64,000 nucleotides of DNA from Thelonectria olida (GCA_020736575.1 JAGPYM010000007.1:1364001-1428000), one strand, 5' to 3'; shown: positions 20,796 through 33,708, counted from the stretch's first letter. Numbers and translations are program-made. Notes: generated from the letters alone by a model not told the origin.

Positions 20796-22118
20796 TCACT
20801 TTGACTTCTTGAATTCGGCCTGAATCTCGTCAAGTAACCCATCCACTGTCAACACATCCACAGCCACCCCAGCAAGGCTCTTGGCCACCATGAGCGCCTT
20901 CTTGAACGCGGGCTTGCTTCCTGCTGCTACCTCGAATTCTTCCGTGTGTGGTCCGCCGTCGGGCACACTTCCATTTGCGTGGGTGATTTGGAACTGGGGG
21001 CTGATGGCAGGGAAGTCATGGCTGATATTGCCCTGGTCGGTCGAGCCGCTGGGGTCTCGCAGCTTGTCAATGTCTGCATCAGGAATCTCGCCGCCTAGCT
21101 TCTCGAACCAGCGTGTGTACGACTCAGCGAGACCATCGTTGTTGTTCATGTTGGCGTAGCCATACGGGCGCATGGTGAGGTTCATCTTGGCCCCCGTGCC
21201 TAGCGCACCGGCCTTGAAGCACTTCGTGACGCGGTCGGTGAGGTCGTCAAGTTGCTCGTCGTCAGCGGAGCGAATCTGATAGCTTGCTGAAGATAGAGCC
21301 GGTATCACGTTGATGCGGGTGCCGCCCGACTCAATGATGCCGTGGACCCGGTCCGTTGGGCGCATCTGCTGGCGCATGTATGAGAGCGCGCTGTTAGCGA
21401 GCAGCAAAGCGTCCTGGGCATTGACACCCTGCCAAGGGGCTGCAGCGGCGTGTGCCTCCTTTCCTATGAACTCAACATCAAAGCGGTCCGTCGACATGGT
21501 GATCATGTAGGGAGTGTCGTCACCGTTGCCGGGATGCGAAATAAGAGAGATGTCGATTTTGGCATCCTCAAAGACGCCAGCCTCGAGCATCTTCACTTTT
21601 CCGCCCAAGGACTCCTCCGCCGGCGTGCCGAATAGTATGACTTTACCTGCCAGCTTCTCTTTTTGCATAATCTCGGCAGCTGCAAGTGCTCCGCCTAGTG
21701 ATGCCGTGGCGATGAGGTTGTGACCACAGGCATGACCGAGACCCTCGAGAGCGTCGTATTCAGCGTTGAAACTGACCACAGGGCCATCGCCGCTACCTTT
21801 AAAAACGGCCATGAAGGCTGTGTCGATACCACCAACAGTGTCTGTGACATTCCAGCCATCTTGCTTCTTCATGAAGGAAGTCAAGAGCTTATGCGCCTTG
21901 ACCTCCTTGTATCCCAGCTCTGGGTTGTCATGTATGTTTTTGTTGATTGACCAGAGTTCATCGCAAATGGAGTCGACATAGTCAGAAACCGCCTCGACAT
22001 ATGGGCTTGTTTCGTTCTGCGTCAGGCGGGGCTCAAGAGCAGGTTGAGGTGCGGCGACGATAGTGTGGATTGACGCCAACCCAGCAGTAGCGATTATGAG
22101 GCGCTTTGCGTTATACAT
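20796..22118 (-). CDS. Secreted M20-family amidohydrolase / metallopeptidase-like protein
   Basis: Single exon, 440 residues from ATG 22118. Residues 1-22 are a signal peptide (cleavage near VAA-PQP). Metal and catalytic signatures are present: NPELGYKE near residue 65, EYDALEGLGHACGHN with the zinc-binding HACGHN near residue 130, the general-base region GTPAEESLGGK near residue 165, and the dimerisation-domain block KEAHAAAAPWQGVNAQDAL. This is the M20D/M20 dipeptidase-2 amidohydrolase group, which hydrolyses amide bonds of acyl amino acids or small peptides. N-glycosylation sequons (NETS, NVTD, NLTM, NGSV) fit secretion. Substrate unknown. All expected residues are intact. Confidence 0.92.
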   Translation of the reverse strand: MYNAKRLIIATAGLASIHTIVAAPQPALEPRLTQNETSPYVEAVSDYVDSICDELWSINKNIHDNPELGYKEVKAHKLLTSFMKKQDGWNVTDTVGGIDTAFMAVFKGSGDGPVVSFNAEYDALEGLGHACGHNLIATASLGGALAAAEIMQKEKLAGKVILFGTPAEESLGGKVKMLEAGVFEDAKIDISLISHPGNGDDTPYMITMSTDRFDVEFIGKEAHAAAAPWQGVNAQDALLLANSALSYMRQQMRPTDRVHGIIESGGTRINVIPALSSASYQIRSADDEQLDDLTDRVTKCFKAGALGTGAKMNLTMRPYGYANMNNNDGLAESYTRWFEKLGGEIPDADIDKLRDPSGSTDQGNISHDFPAISPQFQITHANGSVPDGGPHTEEFEVAAGSKPAFKKALMVAKSLAGVAVDVLTVDGLLDEIQAEFKKSK

Positions 22119-25100
22119 GGCTGCAATTCTGGGTCTAAAGAGAACGAGGAACTGCTCAACTGGAGATGATCGAGGTCCTAGTGGCTAAATCAAAGACACA
22201 AGGTGAAACCCAAAGACCAGAAGGCACCGCATCGGTGTAGCACCCAAATAAAGGCTTCGGGGGAAACATCTCGACTTTGTAGAAAGCCAACTTGGCCGAT
22301 CCCCCTCTTCAGTCGGATGACATTTAGAGAATGTATGCACCGATAGTAATGGCGCACTATGATTGTCTATCTTGGCAAAAAGTTGGCCGACGTGCAAGGA
22401 GCCAGAACTGTTCTCCGACATACATCACTCTTTGCTTCCCCTATCCTCCGCTCTCTCTATCTCAGTAGCAACCTTCCTAATAAGGTAGCCAGCCATGTCG
22501 ATACTATAGAAAATCAGCGCATGTCCGCTTCCGAACCTGAAGCCGGCGGTCTGAAGGCCGATGTCACCACCGAGGGCTTGGCAGCCCGCAGCGGGGTATG
22601 GTGACAATGAAGAATGGCCATCTCGTTTATAGCCATGGACTATGAGTGGTACGCTTGTTGGTAATCTTGAACCAAATGCACATATCTAGGCCTAGAGCTC
22701 TTGATTGTGGCACTCTCGTGCCAAAACAGCCCAAGGATTGATTCGTTCGATCCAAGCCCTGCCAGGCATTTATCTATCCGCTCCTTGCACTTCCGACATG
22801 GATTGACCGACGAGATAGATGCAAGTACACATCATTCACACAACAGAGTTCACTACAAGAGGTCTACGGCCTTATGGAGCTGAATGAATCTACCTACGTT
22901 CATAGTTTAGGCCTATGTTTTTTTACTCTTGGGCCCATGATTCTTATAATTTCCTAAAGTCGTACACTAGGAGTCGTTTAGTCCATGGCCAACCTGACTC
23001 CTCACAATCAATTCCTTATGATAATGAAATTATAAGCGCAGGATATTCTCCCATCACGGCCTTTATGAAGAAATAGAGTCCAATCAACCGATCATAACAA
23101 CGAACGACACCCTGACGTATAGTGCCACGGGCGTTATGGGGCAATAAGATCAAAGGAACCAACGAACCGACAACCCTAGACGCGCAACATCACCATCTAC
23201 TACTACTCATAAAGTCTACATTGCGATGGAAATTCACATAATAATTAGACTGCCGCGCTCAGACAGTGTTTTTCATCTACGAAAAGCTTAACCAGGCTAG
23301 GAAAGCTAGGTGTTTAAAGCACTGGGCCTTGAAATGCTAAAACTTTACGAAAAACCGTCAATGTTTCTTGCACCTGGGATGGAGCAACTCGCCCATGATC
23401 GAGCAGGCAGCTTATACAATAGTTTCCATCTGCGTTGCATCACCCCAACGACGTGGATTTAATTTTATATCAAACCTTGAAGAGCAGCTCGGATTACGGC
23501 GACCAATGTACATCATCATTTGTTAAGACCATCCCTCATGACTAACTTCTGGTCAACTAAGTAACCTACTTAGTCCTTGAAGTGCCGATCTCTATTATCC
23601 CCAGCCACATTGCACCTCTGGCCGAGACACCAACTCGAGTCCTGCTGGGCGCAGATTGCCTGAAAGCCATTTTGTAATGTATCAGTAAAGCATGACTGAG
23701 GTAGGTGTTCTGTGTTTGGTGATGAAAATATGAAACGAATAGTGGTTCGCCTTCAGCCACTTCTCCCTCAGCTTAAAGCTGTCTCAGCGTAACTTAAGAA
23801 TTCCTGCAAGAGGCATGAAGATGGAAAGGCAAATTATCTATGACGTGAATAATAAGGACTTTTGGAACTGCCTGGTTTGATTAAGCCAGAGGAACCGTCT
23901 CACTTAAACTTACAGAGTGTCACGCCCAAGTGCAAGGAGAGTTCTTGCCCAGATTCAACTCCTAGGCCATGAACATTCAAACCAAGGCAATTTATTGTCA
24001 AGCGGACTGGAACACCGTGCAGAGGCTGAACAGTCTGTCGTTTAACAAGCTTCACATCAAGCATATCACTGCTCAGCGGCCAACCTCGCGCAATATTGGG
24101 CCATTCAGACCCGAGGCCGGAAACAAGGGCCGAGCAAAAAGATAACGAATGTCGGCCCGCAAAGCAGTTTAGTATTCTGCAGCATGATCTGAGGAACAAC
24201 CACGAGTGGAGAGACGTGGACGTTCAATTGCCCAATTACTGCCCAACGACTGGGCTTTGGCGTTGCATCGATGGAGGAGCCTTCTCATCCCCAAACGTGC
24301 TCTGAATTGAGTTTGTAAATGTGGAGTCCTCGTTTCCGAGGACTGAAGCACGTCAGAGAAGAAATCAGCTTTAATTTCGTGTTGCGTGCCCAGTCAAGCA
24401 CGGAGTTAACAGACCCCTTGAACTGGGCGCAGAGCGCTTAGACAGCCGTTTCGGCTGTATTCGAAAGAACTTATATAGGTAGGTAGGTAGTTAAATGTTT
24501 CAACTTGCACACCGGCAAGGTCGAGGTTTCGGTGATTTGTCAAGTAGTTAGGCGTGTCGAATAATTTCCAACGCCCGCATTCTCCAGTCAAACAGCCGGC
24601 TCGTTGCGCAAAAGTGCCCTGCAGCGTTACATCTCCATCGATGCCTTCTTCCCAGGGTTCTAATAACATGGCCACTGCCGCTGTCTGAAACGTCCATCGT
24701 CCCGTCAGTCTAACGCCGTCAAGCAGCTTGGGGCTTCGCGAAGGCGGGATGCGGCGTCAATCTCCGACGCCTCCGGACCCCTGCAGACACTCCGTGGCTT
24801 AGACCAGTTCTATCTCAACTACTGGACTCAAACTTTGCAGCACACGCCAAAGATGTAACCGAGCCGGTTAGTTAGCAAGAAACTCAAAAAATGCTTTGTC
24901 GGTTGGAGGATTTGGTTGCGGGCGCCTCATTGTGCCTGAACCTTCTGCGCGGGACTAATCATTTGTGACAGGAACAGCGCCTTTTCGAGAACGCCATTGT
25001 CGGCAGGGGACCGGCAGTTGGACGCCTCAAAAGCGAATGATCCCCAAAAAGCCCAGATGTGAATCCACCAGTTCCACAACTTCCCATAGACCACTACCTC

Positions 25101-25124
25101 TGCCGCATGAGTTCAGCATCTTGA
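22119..25124. other. 3 kb gene-poor intergenic stretch
   Basis: Contains the M20 promoter at its left end and the MFS promoter at its right. Between them are only short frames in all six readings; part of 22.9-23.9 kb looks AT-richer than the flanks. A short TAGGTAGGTAGGTAG simple repeat sits at about 24476-24490. I found no tRNA, transposon terminal repeat or recognisable gene relic. Confidence 0.45.
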
Positions 25125-26869
25125 ATGGAAGACCACATCAGCGAAGTGGAACTCGTCCCCATGGATCGTCCTTCTGCCTCATCCAAACATGCCTCCATGG
25201 ACGTCTCTGGCAGCGTCTTTTTCATCTCGTCTTCCGGCCAAGTTCTTCGGCTTCCTATTCCAAGCACCTCGCCCCGGGACCCGTTGACATGGAGCCGGGC
25301 CAAGAGGTTTGGTGCATGTATGGCGCTGCAGTGCTACTCTGGCGTCTGTTCATTCGAAGTGACTGTCCCAGGAATTCTGTCTCAAGCCATCCAACATGAG
25401 TTCCAGCCCGAGGTACTTCATTCAGTATGACTGCGTCGTGGACAAATGAATGACTCATGAATCGCAGGAAATGGGACCATTCAGTGTCTCGACATTGTCC
25501 TCAGCCATGACACTCTTTATGGGATTTGGATACCTTTTCAGCATCCCCATCTCGACTGCGGTTGGTCGACGGCCGGTCTTTCTCACCGGTGCGGCCATCA
25601 CCACAATTTCCACGCTCTGGGCCGGCCTGAGCGGAAGCTTTGTTCAGCTTCTGGTGGCTATATGCTTGCAAGCAATTGCTGTCGGCACTGCAATCAGCAT
25701 GGTACCATGCACACTCTCCGTCCTCCCTTCACACGGCTAACATCCAGCAGTGCCAAATGATGATCCTCGATGCTACCTTTATCCACGAACGCCCCATGGC
25801 CTTGTCGCTCTATTGGTGTGCAGGCTCAGCCGTTATCAAATTGTTCTTGGTAGTCTTACCATTCACAACCGATCTCGCAACACAATGGCGTCCTGTCTAT
25901 GAGATTTGGTTCGCCCCATGCCTTCTTGCCTTCATCATCGCTCTCCTTTTCTTGCCCGAGACCTTCTTCCTCCGCCCTCCCGTCGCTCTGGATGGACGCG
26001 TTTTGGTGCAAAGCGCCTCCGAAAAGGTCCAAATCTATGAAGATTGGGCCGAGCTTTCTGAGAATATGGATTCGAAGCCTTTGCCCGACGTCCCGCAGGG
26101 GTCGACGTTCCTCCATCGGGCGAAGGTCAACAGAGCGCCTGGTACTACGTGGAGGTCGCTGCCGGCTGCTTACATGCAGATGTTGCTCTGCTTGTGCAAT
26201 CCGCTCATTGTCTGGGTCGCTCTCCTCAGCGCCTCCATTCTCAGCGGAGTCATCTATCTCAACCTGACACAGCCCGGCACACTCATCAGTCCACCTTGGA
26301 GCCAGGATCCCGAAAGAGTGAGCATCTACCTGGGAGTGAGTGGCATCTTGGGTTCCCTTCTTGCCATACCAGCTGCTGGGCCACTCATCAGTTGGTCCAC
26401 GCGGTATTTTGCGCTTCGGCGCAACGGCATTCGCCATGCCGAAGTCTACCTCCCGGGCTTCATTCCTCCAGTTCTCTGTGGCGTGCTCAGCGTGGGTTTA
26501 TTCTACCTCGTCACCTCACAGGAGTTGCCGGCACTGTGGCACTACGTGGCTTCAGCACTTAGCATCATGAGCTACGTCTCTGGGAACGTAGCCATCGTGC
26601 TTTGGATGACAGAGGCATTCCCAAATTGGGCGGCGGCCGCGCTGGCGGTGCAGATGTTCACGACCAATATGGTCAGCTTCGGCACCGGAGCCTTGCTCCT
26701 GCCGGCGGTCAACGGCGGTCATATTAAAATCCCTGCCTTGGTTATCATGGGACTGATATTGGGGCTGGGAGCTATTGCGTTGCCTGTCTCGTTTTGGGGG
26801 AAAAGTGCGAGGCAGTATATCCATGGGCGATGGAGCTCGATGGAGAGGACGGCATTGCGGCCACAATAG
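25125..26869 (+). CDS. MFS transporter (DHA1-type drug/polyamine-like)
   Basis: Exons 25125..25412, 25468..25701 and 25748..26869, 547 residues. Intron 1 has GTACTT and CGCAG ends; intron 2 has GTACCA, a GGCTAAC branch site and a CAG|CAG tandem acceptor, so one extra Gln can be included or skipped. The cytosolic N-tail ends in the family signature SPRDPLTWSRAKRFG. The first half carries the motif-A region GFGYLFSIPISTAVGRRPVF and the loop DATFIHERPMALSLY; the central loop (about residues 285-345) is hydrophilic; the second half has six further spans. Plasma-membrane exporter or permease; substrate unknown. Confidence 0.9.
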
Positions 26870-27518
26870 GAACATTGATGACTGTGATTCTTGAGCGAGC
26901 TTGGCTTTTCGCCTCTGTCATTTTCCTTTGTTTAACACTCTTTAGGTTCCTCTAAGGTGGCTCAGTCGAGACAAGGGCATACCGATACCATTCATTAGAC
27001 TTGGGCATGAAGGAGGTCGGGAGAAACAAAGAAGTCGCACTCATTAGACATTCCCTATCAGTTTCATTTTTATTAGCAAGCATTGGTAGTTAAGGAAAGT
27101 GAATTTATTCTTCTAGTGCTCACATTCCCTTAGGTCGCGTGCCTACCTTAACGTCTCAACGCCTCAACATTCCAACTCGTGGTGCAAATGCGAGGATGTG
27201 ATTGGCTCAAGCAAGACAGCGAAACAACAAGACGTTATCGTCCGGGTCTTAATTACTCAACGGGAAGTTCCAGAACCCCTGAGTTTCCATTCTAGAAAAG
27301 CTCTCTTCCCTCTCCGATCTGTGCAAAGTATCTCCAGGGCCTATTATTCTTACATATTCTGCATTGAAATCTCTCGCGTAGAAACTCCCCTGGTTCCGCC
27401 TCTTCCGGCCCCGATTCATCCGACTTCGCCCTCTTCACTAACCTCCACGTGACTCCCACCACGACATCGTTCCTACAGTAATACTTGGAGCTCCCTCTAA
27501 GGCGTCTATCAAAGAGTG
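26870..27518. other. Intergenic region before the PAQR gene
   Basis: 649 bp containing the MFS 3' end and the PAQR promoter. The pyrimidine-rich stretch from about 27370 to 27480 looks like a typical fungal 5' leader. No gene seen. Confidence 0.4.
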
Positions 27519-28584
27519 ATGACGGTAAATCGACGCATACCGCCAGCCACTGCCACCAACGGCCCCAAAGATAACAATGGCAAGGCTTCCTGCGTCGATA
27601 ACCTCGTCAATGAGCCTTCAAATAAGGCGGCACGACGTCTTCTTCATGCCGGTGAGGTACCATCGTGGTACACTCACAACTCCTTCGTCCGTACGGGATA
27701 TCGCCCAATCACCGGCTCTGTCCTCCGTTGCTTTCAGAGCCTGGGCTACTTCCACAATGAGTCTGTCAACATCTACTCTCATCTTATCCCCGCCGTCATC
27801 GCCGCGGTAGCAAACTTCTTTATCCACCTTTTGTTCTCCTCTCGGTACCCTTCAGCGTCATGGGCTGACCAATTGGTCTTCCATATCTATCTATCGACCT
27901 CGGTCCTCTGCTTTGCCATCTCGAGCACGTATCACACAATGCTGTGTCACTCAAAAGCTCTCGCCGATCTTTGGGTCCGCTTCGACTATGTCGCGATTGT
28001 CTTTCAAATTCTCGGATCCTTCATTTCGGGCATCTATGTCAGCTTTTACTGCGAGCCAGCTCTACAAAGGCTGTACTGGGCAATGGTAAGGCAAATGTCC
28101 ACACCTTAGGCGTCAATTCGTTAATGTTTGTTTCAGATCATAATGCTGGGCTTGCTCACGGGGGTAATCGTCGTCGGCCCTTCATCTCAAAGTCGACGGT
28201 GGCGCATACTCCGACTCTGTGCATTTGTGCTCACCGGCTTTTCTGCCTTTGCGCCCATCACCCATGCTATGATCGTCTTTCCATATGGTCAACTGGACAA
28301 GCAAGCTGGACTCCGATACTATTATCTCGAGGGCACCTCCACTATGGCTGGGGTCTTTTTCTATGCAGTGAGCTCTTGGCCCTGGCACTTGTGATATTGG
28401 CATCGACTGACCTTGTTAGACCCATTTTCCCGAGTCGTGGGCACCCAAAAGATTCGACCTATGGGGCGCTTCTCATCAGTTGTTTCACGGCTGTGTGGTG
28501 CTTGGAGCTTGCTTCCATTTTTATGGCATTCTAAGCGCCTTCGATTGGAACTACAATAACCCACGATGCCCGGCAGGTTTATAA
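27519..28584 (+). CDS. PAQR / hemolysin III family seven-span receptor (Izh-like)
   Basis: Exons 27519..28085, 28137..28367 and 28420..28584, 320 residues. All joins are phase 0; donors are GTAAGG and GTGAGC, acceptors TTTCAG and GTTAG. The ATG at 27519 follows a GTG in the same frame, which I did not use. The family metal-site motifs are present: SSTYHTM near residue 145 (S-x3-H) and GASHQLFH near residue 280 (H-x3-H), plus the entry motif GSVLRCFQSLGYFHNESVNIYSH. About seven membrane spans. Known relatives are yeast Izh proteins and adiponectin receptors, linked to zinc and sterol/ceramide metabolism, some with ceramidase activity. Localisation is probably ER or plasma membrane. Convergent with the amine oxidase, 177 bp apart. 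Confidence 0.92.
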
Positions 28585-28761
28585 TACCAGGTGCGATGTT
28601 AGGACGTAGAATAGAGCTCATCGGAAGAACAGGGGAGGTGTCCACGCTCACACATGATTTCTACCGGAGGCGCATTTGAAATAGATAAAACCCATTCCAT
28701 TCCGTCAAAACTATTGTCTAGAACCGTAGTGCCTCCGTTCATCAGTCATCACATCCTCAAT

Positions 28762-31298
28762 CTAAATGCCGTCCGTCTCATAATAGGGCTCATCGGGGTC
28801 ATAAGGGAACTTTCGCACCACCACATCACCCTTGTACTCCCATAAATCAACATGGGCAGGCTCATAGTCGAGCTCACAGGTGCCATTATACGAGCCAAAG
28901 TTAACGACTTCAATGGCGGTCCCGTTCTCGTAGTTTACCCGCACCATGTTGACTGTTTCAACATTGACGCCAACGTCATAGTAGTTGGTGGGCATGAACT
29001 GAATGCCGGAGTGGGCTGTGGTGAAAACGGTGGTAGGCAAGTCGCCCTATATGAGTAATTGTTAGAATGAGGCATACGACCGTTTCTCAGGTAGTTGTGG
29101 TTGACACTTACGGTATGAGGGACATGGTGCATCCCCAGATTAAGCCACAGAACTAAATCAGTCTGGTTCAGGCTCTCGCCGTCAAAGAACTTGGCAAAGT
29201 CGACTGGAGGATTCGCAGTGTCTTGGTTGTTGAACCTGTGCGTGCTTCTCGGCTCAGTGTCCTTGCGCTTGGACACCATCACATCGTACTCTGCCCAATT
29301 TGCACTGTTCTGCAAGACAGTCGAGTTTTGGACTGTCAGGTGAGATGCACCAGTGTACGGGAGGATACGGAATCCTCGGTTCTCGCCGTACTTGTTCTTC
29401 TCGTCTTGATTGACGACAAAGATCTGCTTAGCATTGTTGGCGCCCCAGTGGAAACGTCCCTCGTCCTCGCTCTCGATGTAAGATCGGTTGACCTTCATGG
29501 TGTTGAAGACCTTGCCCTTGGACCACGGGTACGTGGTCGTGTAGGGCACCTGCTCCATCAGCTGAACAGTATTGTTGACACCCAGGATGTCAAAGTCGGC
29601 CTTGTAGTTGAGAACGTGGTCATGCATAGAACCTGAGAGTTGGTCGTGGATGTGGAAGCCATAGTCCCCGTTCTTGGCGTAAAAGGCAGCTTGGATGTAG
29701 CCAGAGGCTCGAGCCTCGACAGAAATGGAGCCGTCCATGAAGAAACTGTAGCTGAACATGTAGTCGTAGTTTCCGACAGTGGAAACGGAGCGAACGGTAA
29801 AGTAGACGTTCTTAGTTGAAGTCACGTACTCGCTCGAACTGTGTCGGGCCATTGGGTAATCGGCATCAAACTCGAACAAGCAGATGCTGTTCAGATGGGT
29901 GTGCGTTGTTTCTGAGACGTAGAAGCTGGAGTTGAGATAGGTAGCGTAGGAAGGGCAGTCGTATCCCTTGAGAAGCTCAAACGCAAACGGGCCAAATCCG
30001 TAGTACGTATCCAAGTAGGCAGTGTGGGACTGCGTAGGATCGCTTCCAGCATAGTGAGCCAAGGCTTCCTGGAGACCAAGTTCGTAAAGGACGCGTTGGC
30101 CCTTGTGTCGAATATCATACAGGGCCATCCCGCTGTCTCTGTTGAAACCGACGTAGAAGCTCCAGCCCATCCATTCAACATATTTGCGCTCCGCATCGAC
30201 GGAGTATCTGGCGCCTTGGGGAGCTGTAGACACCGGCGGCGCCATGGTATCGAGAGGAGGAATGGTGCCTTGCTGATCCGTCTCGGCCCAAGGACCATCC
30301 AAGTTTCCTCCGAGCTTCTCAACCTTGCCGTCCCAATAAGCGGTACGGAACTCTTCGGTTGTCTCGTAAAACACTCCATTGTAATACCATCCCTCAACGG
30401 TCCACTTGGAGGGGTCTCGGCCAGTGGTATCCGACATGAAGAACAGACCCATGGGCATCATGGATCCGACGTCGAAGATGGACTTGGGTTGACTCCAGAA
30501 GGTATCCCATCGTAGGATCCTGTCACCATCTTGATAGACAGGATCAATGCCCCAGATCGACAACGTATCATTTTCGAGGCCAAGGGCGGTAGCGTTCCAA
30601 AGATCCAACGTGATGTCGGAGATGCTTTTGCTAACTTTGAGTGACCACCCTTCGTGCCGCGCGTCGTCATCGGCATCAAGATTCCTAACTCGTCCTTCCG
30701 TCTTGCGAGTGAAGGGGTACTCTAGTGGCGACCACGTCGTGGTTCCATTCACGGCTGGCAAGGGTCCCACGAGAATGTCTTGGTAGTATGGATTTTCATC
30801 CGCCTGGTGGTTGATCAAGGCATGGGCGTAACGAGCCGGAACTGACCCCCCGCCGTCCATGTACGACAAAGCGTCAGTTTTGTTGGGCCGCATAAGCTCG
30901 ACCAACAGTCTGGTGCAATGTTAGACAGCGGACAACCTCGTGACGAGTTGGAGGGCTTACAAGGTATTGTCCCAGCTCCCAGCATCTTCACTGGTGGTGA
31001 GATTGAGGTCTTCCTGAGCGAACAACCACGCAGCAACGCCTGCCGCTTCTTCCTGGGTGAGACCGCCCCAGATATTCTCTTTTGGCGCATCAATATCGAG
31101 GGCAGACTTGACCACGCACTCCTCTGTCGGCTGTTCCCCTCGTTTGTCAAGGCTAGCGCCGAGGAGTCTTCGACTATGTCCTTTGGCTCGTTGCTCGGCC
31201 CACGGTGTCTTGGGAAGAGCAGCTGTAGTCGGCAGCAGCTCAGAAACAAACAAAGCTGCTGCAAGCACTTTCGCGACACTGGATTTGACTGCCTTCAT
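28762..31298 (-). CDS. Secreted copper amine oxidase
   Basis: Exons 31298..30961, 30909..29112 and 29046..28762, 806 residues. Introns have GTAAGC/CACCAG and GTAAGT/ATATAG ends and restore frame exactly. Residues 1-26 are a signal peptide. The topaquinone motif is VGNYDY, with the Tyr near residue 494; the catalytic-base Asp lies in YLDTYYGFG near residue 413; copper ligands are HIH near residues 532-534 and the third His in LGMHHVPHTGD, which is split by intron 2. Many N-glycosylation sequons. It is longer than peroxisomal fungal enzymes (about 670), because of the N-terminal extension. Reaction: oxidative deamination of primary amines to aldehyde, ammonia and hydrogen peroxide, here probably outside the cell to release nitrogen. 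Confidence 0.95.
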
Positions 31299-33570
31299 TA
31301 TGAAAGCAACTTACAATCAAGGAGGACAGCGGTGAGGAGTTACATTGAAGTTTCGCAGCGTCTCAGAGTGTTTTTATATTTTGACCCGTAGACGTATGTT
31401 CCACTGTGACAGTAAGGACGATTCGGCTGGACTTGCCCGTCCGCTGTGACCGGGCCCCGAGGAATCCGACTCTTCGGATTCTGTCTCTTTGATTGTGACA
31501 AAGATTCCGACATTTTTGGTAATCTAGCAATCTCGGGTTCTCTCAGCTCTGTGAACTAGCACACGAATGCCCTTTTCCGGTTGTGCTTGTGATAAGAGCT
31601 GCTTGCACTTCAATATCCGACAGGTATTCAATGCAGGTTAGACAATGACTGTGTTGCATCCAGCCACATGGTTGGTGAATCAGGATATCGTTACTCGAAA
31701 GGAACAAGCCCGTGTGGAGAAGAACGCTCTGTGTGTCTGCTTGCCCCTGTCAACATGTATGCCCTCGGCTGGGGAAGGTTCAGGGTTCTGTTCAGATAAC
31801 AAGTCGACTGGGGCTCTCAGGCGAACGAACAGATACCAGATCCGAGTCCCCGGGAAGCAATTGAGAGTTGTAAGGTAAGTTTTGTCTTCCAAGACATAAG
31901 CGAGAAGTGAGACGCCCGCTGCTGTATGGCCAGTGATAGATCTCAAACTGATCCTTCTCTGACCACACAAGCCGACTTCTGAGGAACAAAATGCAGCATC
32001 GCAGGACTCAGATTGCGAAGGCTCGATCGGTCAACGTTATCGACATGCCATCCCAGGTTCCCCGACGCTAGAACCGGGGAACCGCTTGCACCAGTCGTTA
32101 TCTAAGATCAGTGGGCCGCGAACCCAGATTCTCCACGGTCGTTATCTTCCCCTCATTTGACATGTTTCGTTTCGGTAGATCGTAGTCAGCCGTGCTCGAG
32201 GAGACTTATTTGTAAGCTTGAATGCTCGGTCAACATTGAGCCATTTCTTTTGCCAATGAAGCTGCACGGCGAGTCAATGCAGCACGTTGGTCGGGTTTGA
32301 TGATATGATAGCACTCCGCAAACCGGGCAGACTCACATCCATGGTCTCTGAGTTATCCGATTGCGGAATCCATGTCGCGGAGAGATGGTTGTGGCCGAAC
32401 CCTGAGGGTGATAGGCTGAAACCCGAGTGACGGTTGTCGACCACGGCACTTGTATGCAGATGCCAAAGATGAGCGCTGGCCGGAGGGTATACTGTACTGC
32501 GGCCACTATCGTAGGATCTGACAATATGGTCGAGTTGAAAGCAACTAGCTCACTGAGTCACTAGAGAGAAAGAAAGTCAAAGATTCAAGAAAACATCAGG
32601 AGCCTGGATTCTATTATACTAACAAGGCCACTTGATCTTGTCTGGGCTCGACACTACTGTGCCTCTTCAATTAGCCAATTTCGCCTCGTCTCGGCAGCCA
32701 TTCGTTGAAATCGCCGATTATCCCGTTGTCTTGCAGGCTTGCGGGCGCTGCTCGACGAGCACAGCCTGTGACAATCATGAGAGAGCGCATTTTGTGGTAC
32801 GAGTTATGGGAGCGGAGATCACCACCGCTCATCCAATAATGGCCCAATACTAGTTAGTGCTTGAGCCATGAACTTACCTGGTAACCTCAGGTAGCCGTCT
32901 CCTAAGCCTGGCCAAGGAGATAGGTCAGAGAAAGTCTTGTGTAAAGAGGCGGATCAATTTCATCTCCTCACCTTTCCACCCGGTCGATTTGGGTGTTCTC
33001 GGGGCGTCTGTTGTATTCTCGCTCCTTCATAATCAGACATAATCCTCAAAGTTATTTGTTCCTCTTCATCACATTTCCTCGTTGAGGATGAGGAAAGAAG
33101 TGTTGACAAGATCCACCAACGCTCGGTTCTTACGATGAACCAGCGTCCTTTCTAAACATGGAATATATCCAAGTCAGTTATACTTTGCGTATTCGCAGTG
33201 TGATGAACCAATTCAATACAGAGTCCCTATATAAGCGCAAGCATATCGGTATATCTTTGAGTCAAGCTTACGCATAGTAATGTAGTAGAAATTACGTTTC
33301 AATAGACTAGCTGAGGCATTCAGGCTGGTTGAAAAAGACTTGACGCAAAGAAAGCTTTTACGAAGAAGAAAAAAAGAAAACTCGTTTTTGAAAATAGTAG
33401 CCAAGTCACACTAAGGCTTTATTTAATATAGGGATTCACTTAGATGGGTATTCTCAACTCTGCTCTTGTCTCTTGGTGGACCCGTGTGCACCGTTCCTGT
33501 CCTGTTTCGACGCGTTCAAGTCAGGCCTGAAATGCGTGAAACCCTCACCTCCTGCTTGTGATTTTCTCTC
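31299..33570. other. 2.3 kb intergenic stretch
   Basis: Contains the amine oxidase promoter at its left end. The remaining frames are short and motif-free; 33.2-33.45 kb is AT-rich. No gene or recognisable relic. Confidence 0.4.
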
Positions 33571-33584
33571 TCGGCGCAGCCCGA
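33571..33584 (+). promoter_or_regulatory. Perfect UaY-type binding site TCGG-N6-CCGA
   Basis: The sequence TCGGCGCAGCCCGA matches the palindromic consensus known for the Aspergillus purine-utilisation activator UaY. It lies 364 bp before the start codon of the xanthine dioxygenase-like gene. A 14-bp site with 8 fixed bases can occur by chance about once in 65 kb, so its position is the main argument. Confidence 0.5.
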
Positions 33585-33636
33585 TGTCTCGATATCGGAG
33601 AGAACCTATCGATCCTCGGAGAGCAGAGCTGGATGC

Positions 33637-33643
33637 TGATAAG
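33637..33643 (+). promoter_or_regulatory. GATA (AreA/NIT2-type) site
   Basis: TGATAAG matches HGATAR, bound by the nitrogen-catabolite activator AreA. It is about 305 bp upstream of the xanthine dioxygenase-like start and 53 bp after the UaY-type site. Such sites are common, so weight comes from the pair and the gene. Confidence 0.4.
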
Positions 33644-33701
33644 CCGCTACTAACTCCCCTTCTATTCCCGCGAAGGCGTCAACTAGCGTCGCCATCGCCA
33701 C

Positions 33702-33708
33702 TGATAAG
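33702..33708 (+). promoter_or_regulatory. Second GATA (AreA/NIT2-type) site
   Basis: Another TGATAAG in the same orientation, 65 bp after the first and about 240 bp before the start codon at 33948. Two closely spaced HGATAR sites are typical of AreA-responsive promoters. Confidence 0.4.

Noticed and set aside
24476..24490. TAGG tandem repeat as telomere-like sequence
   Set aside because: Only about four TAGG units, not TTAGGG, in otherwise ordinary intergenic DNA.
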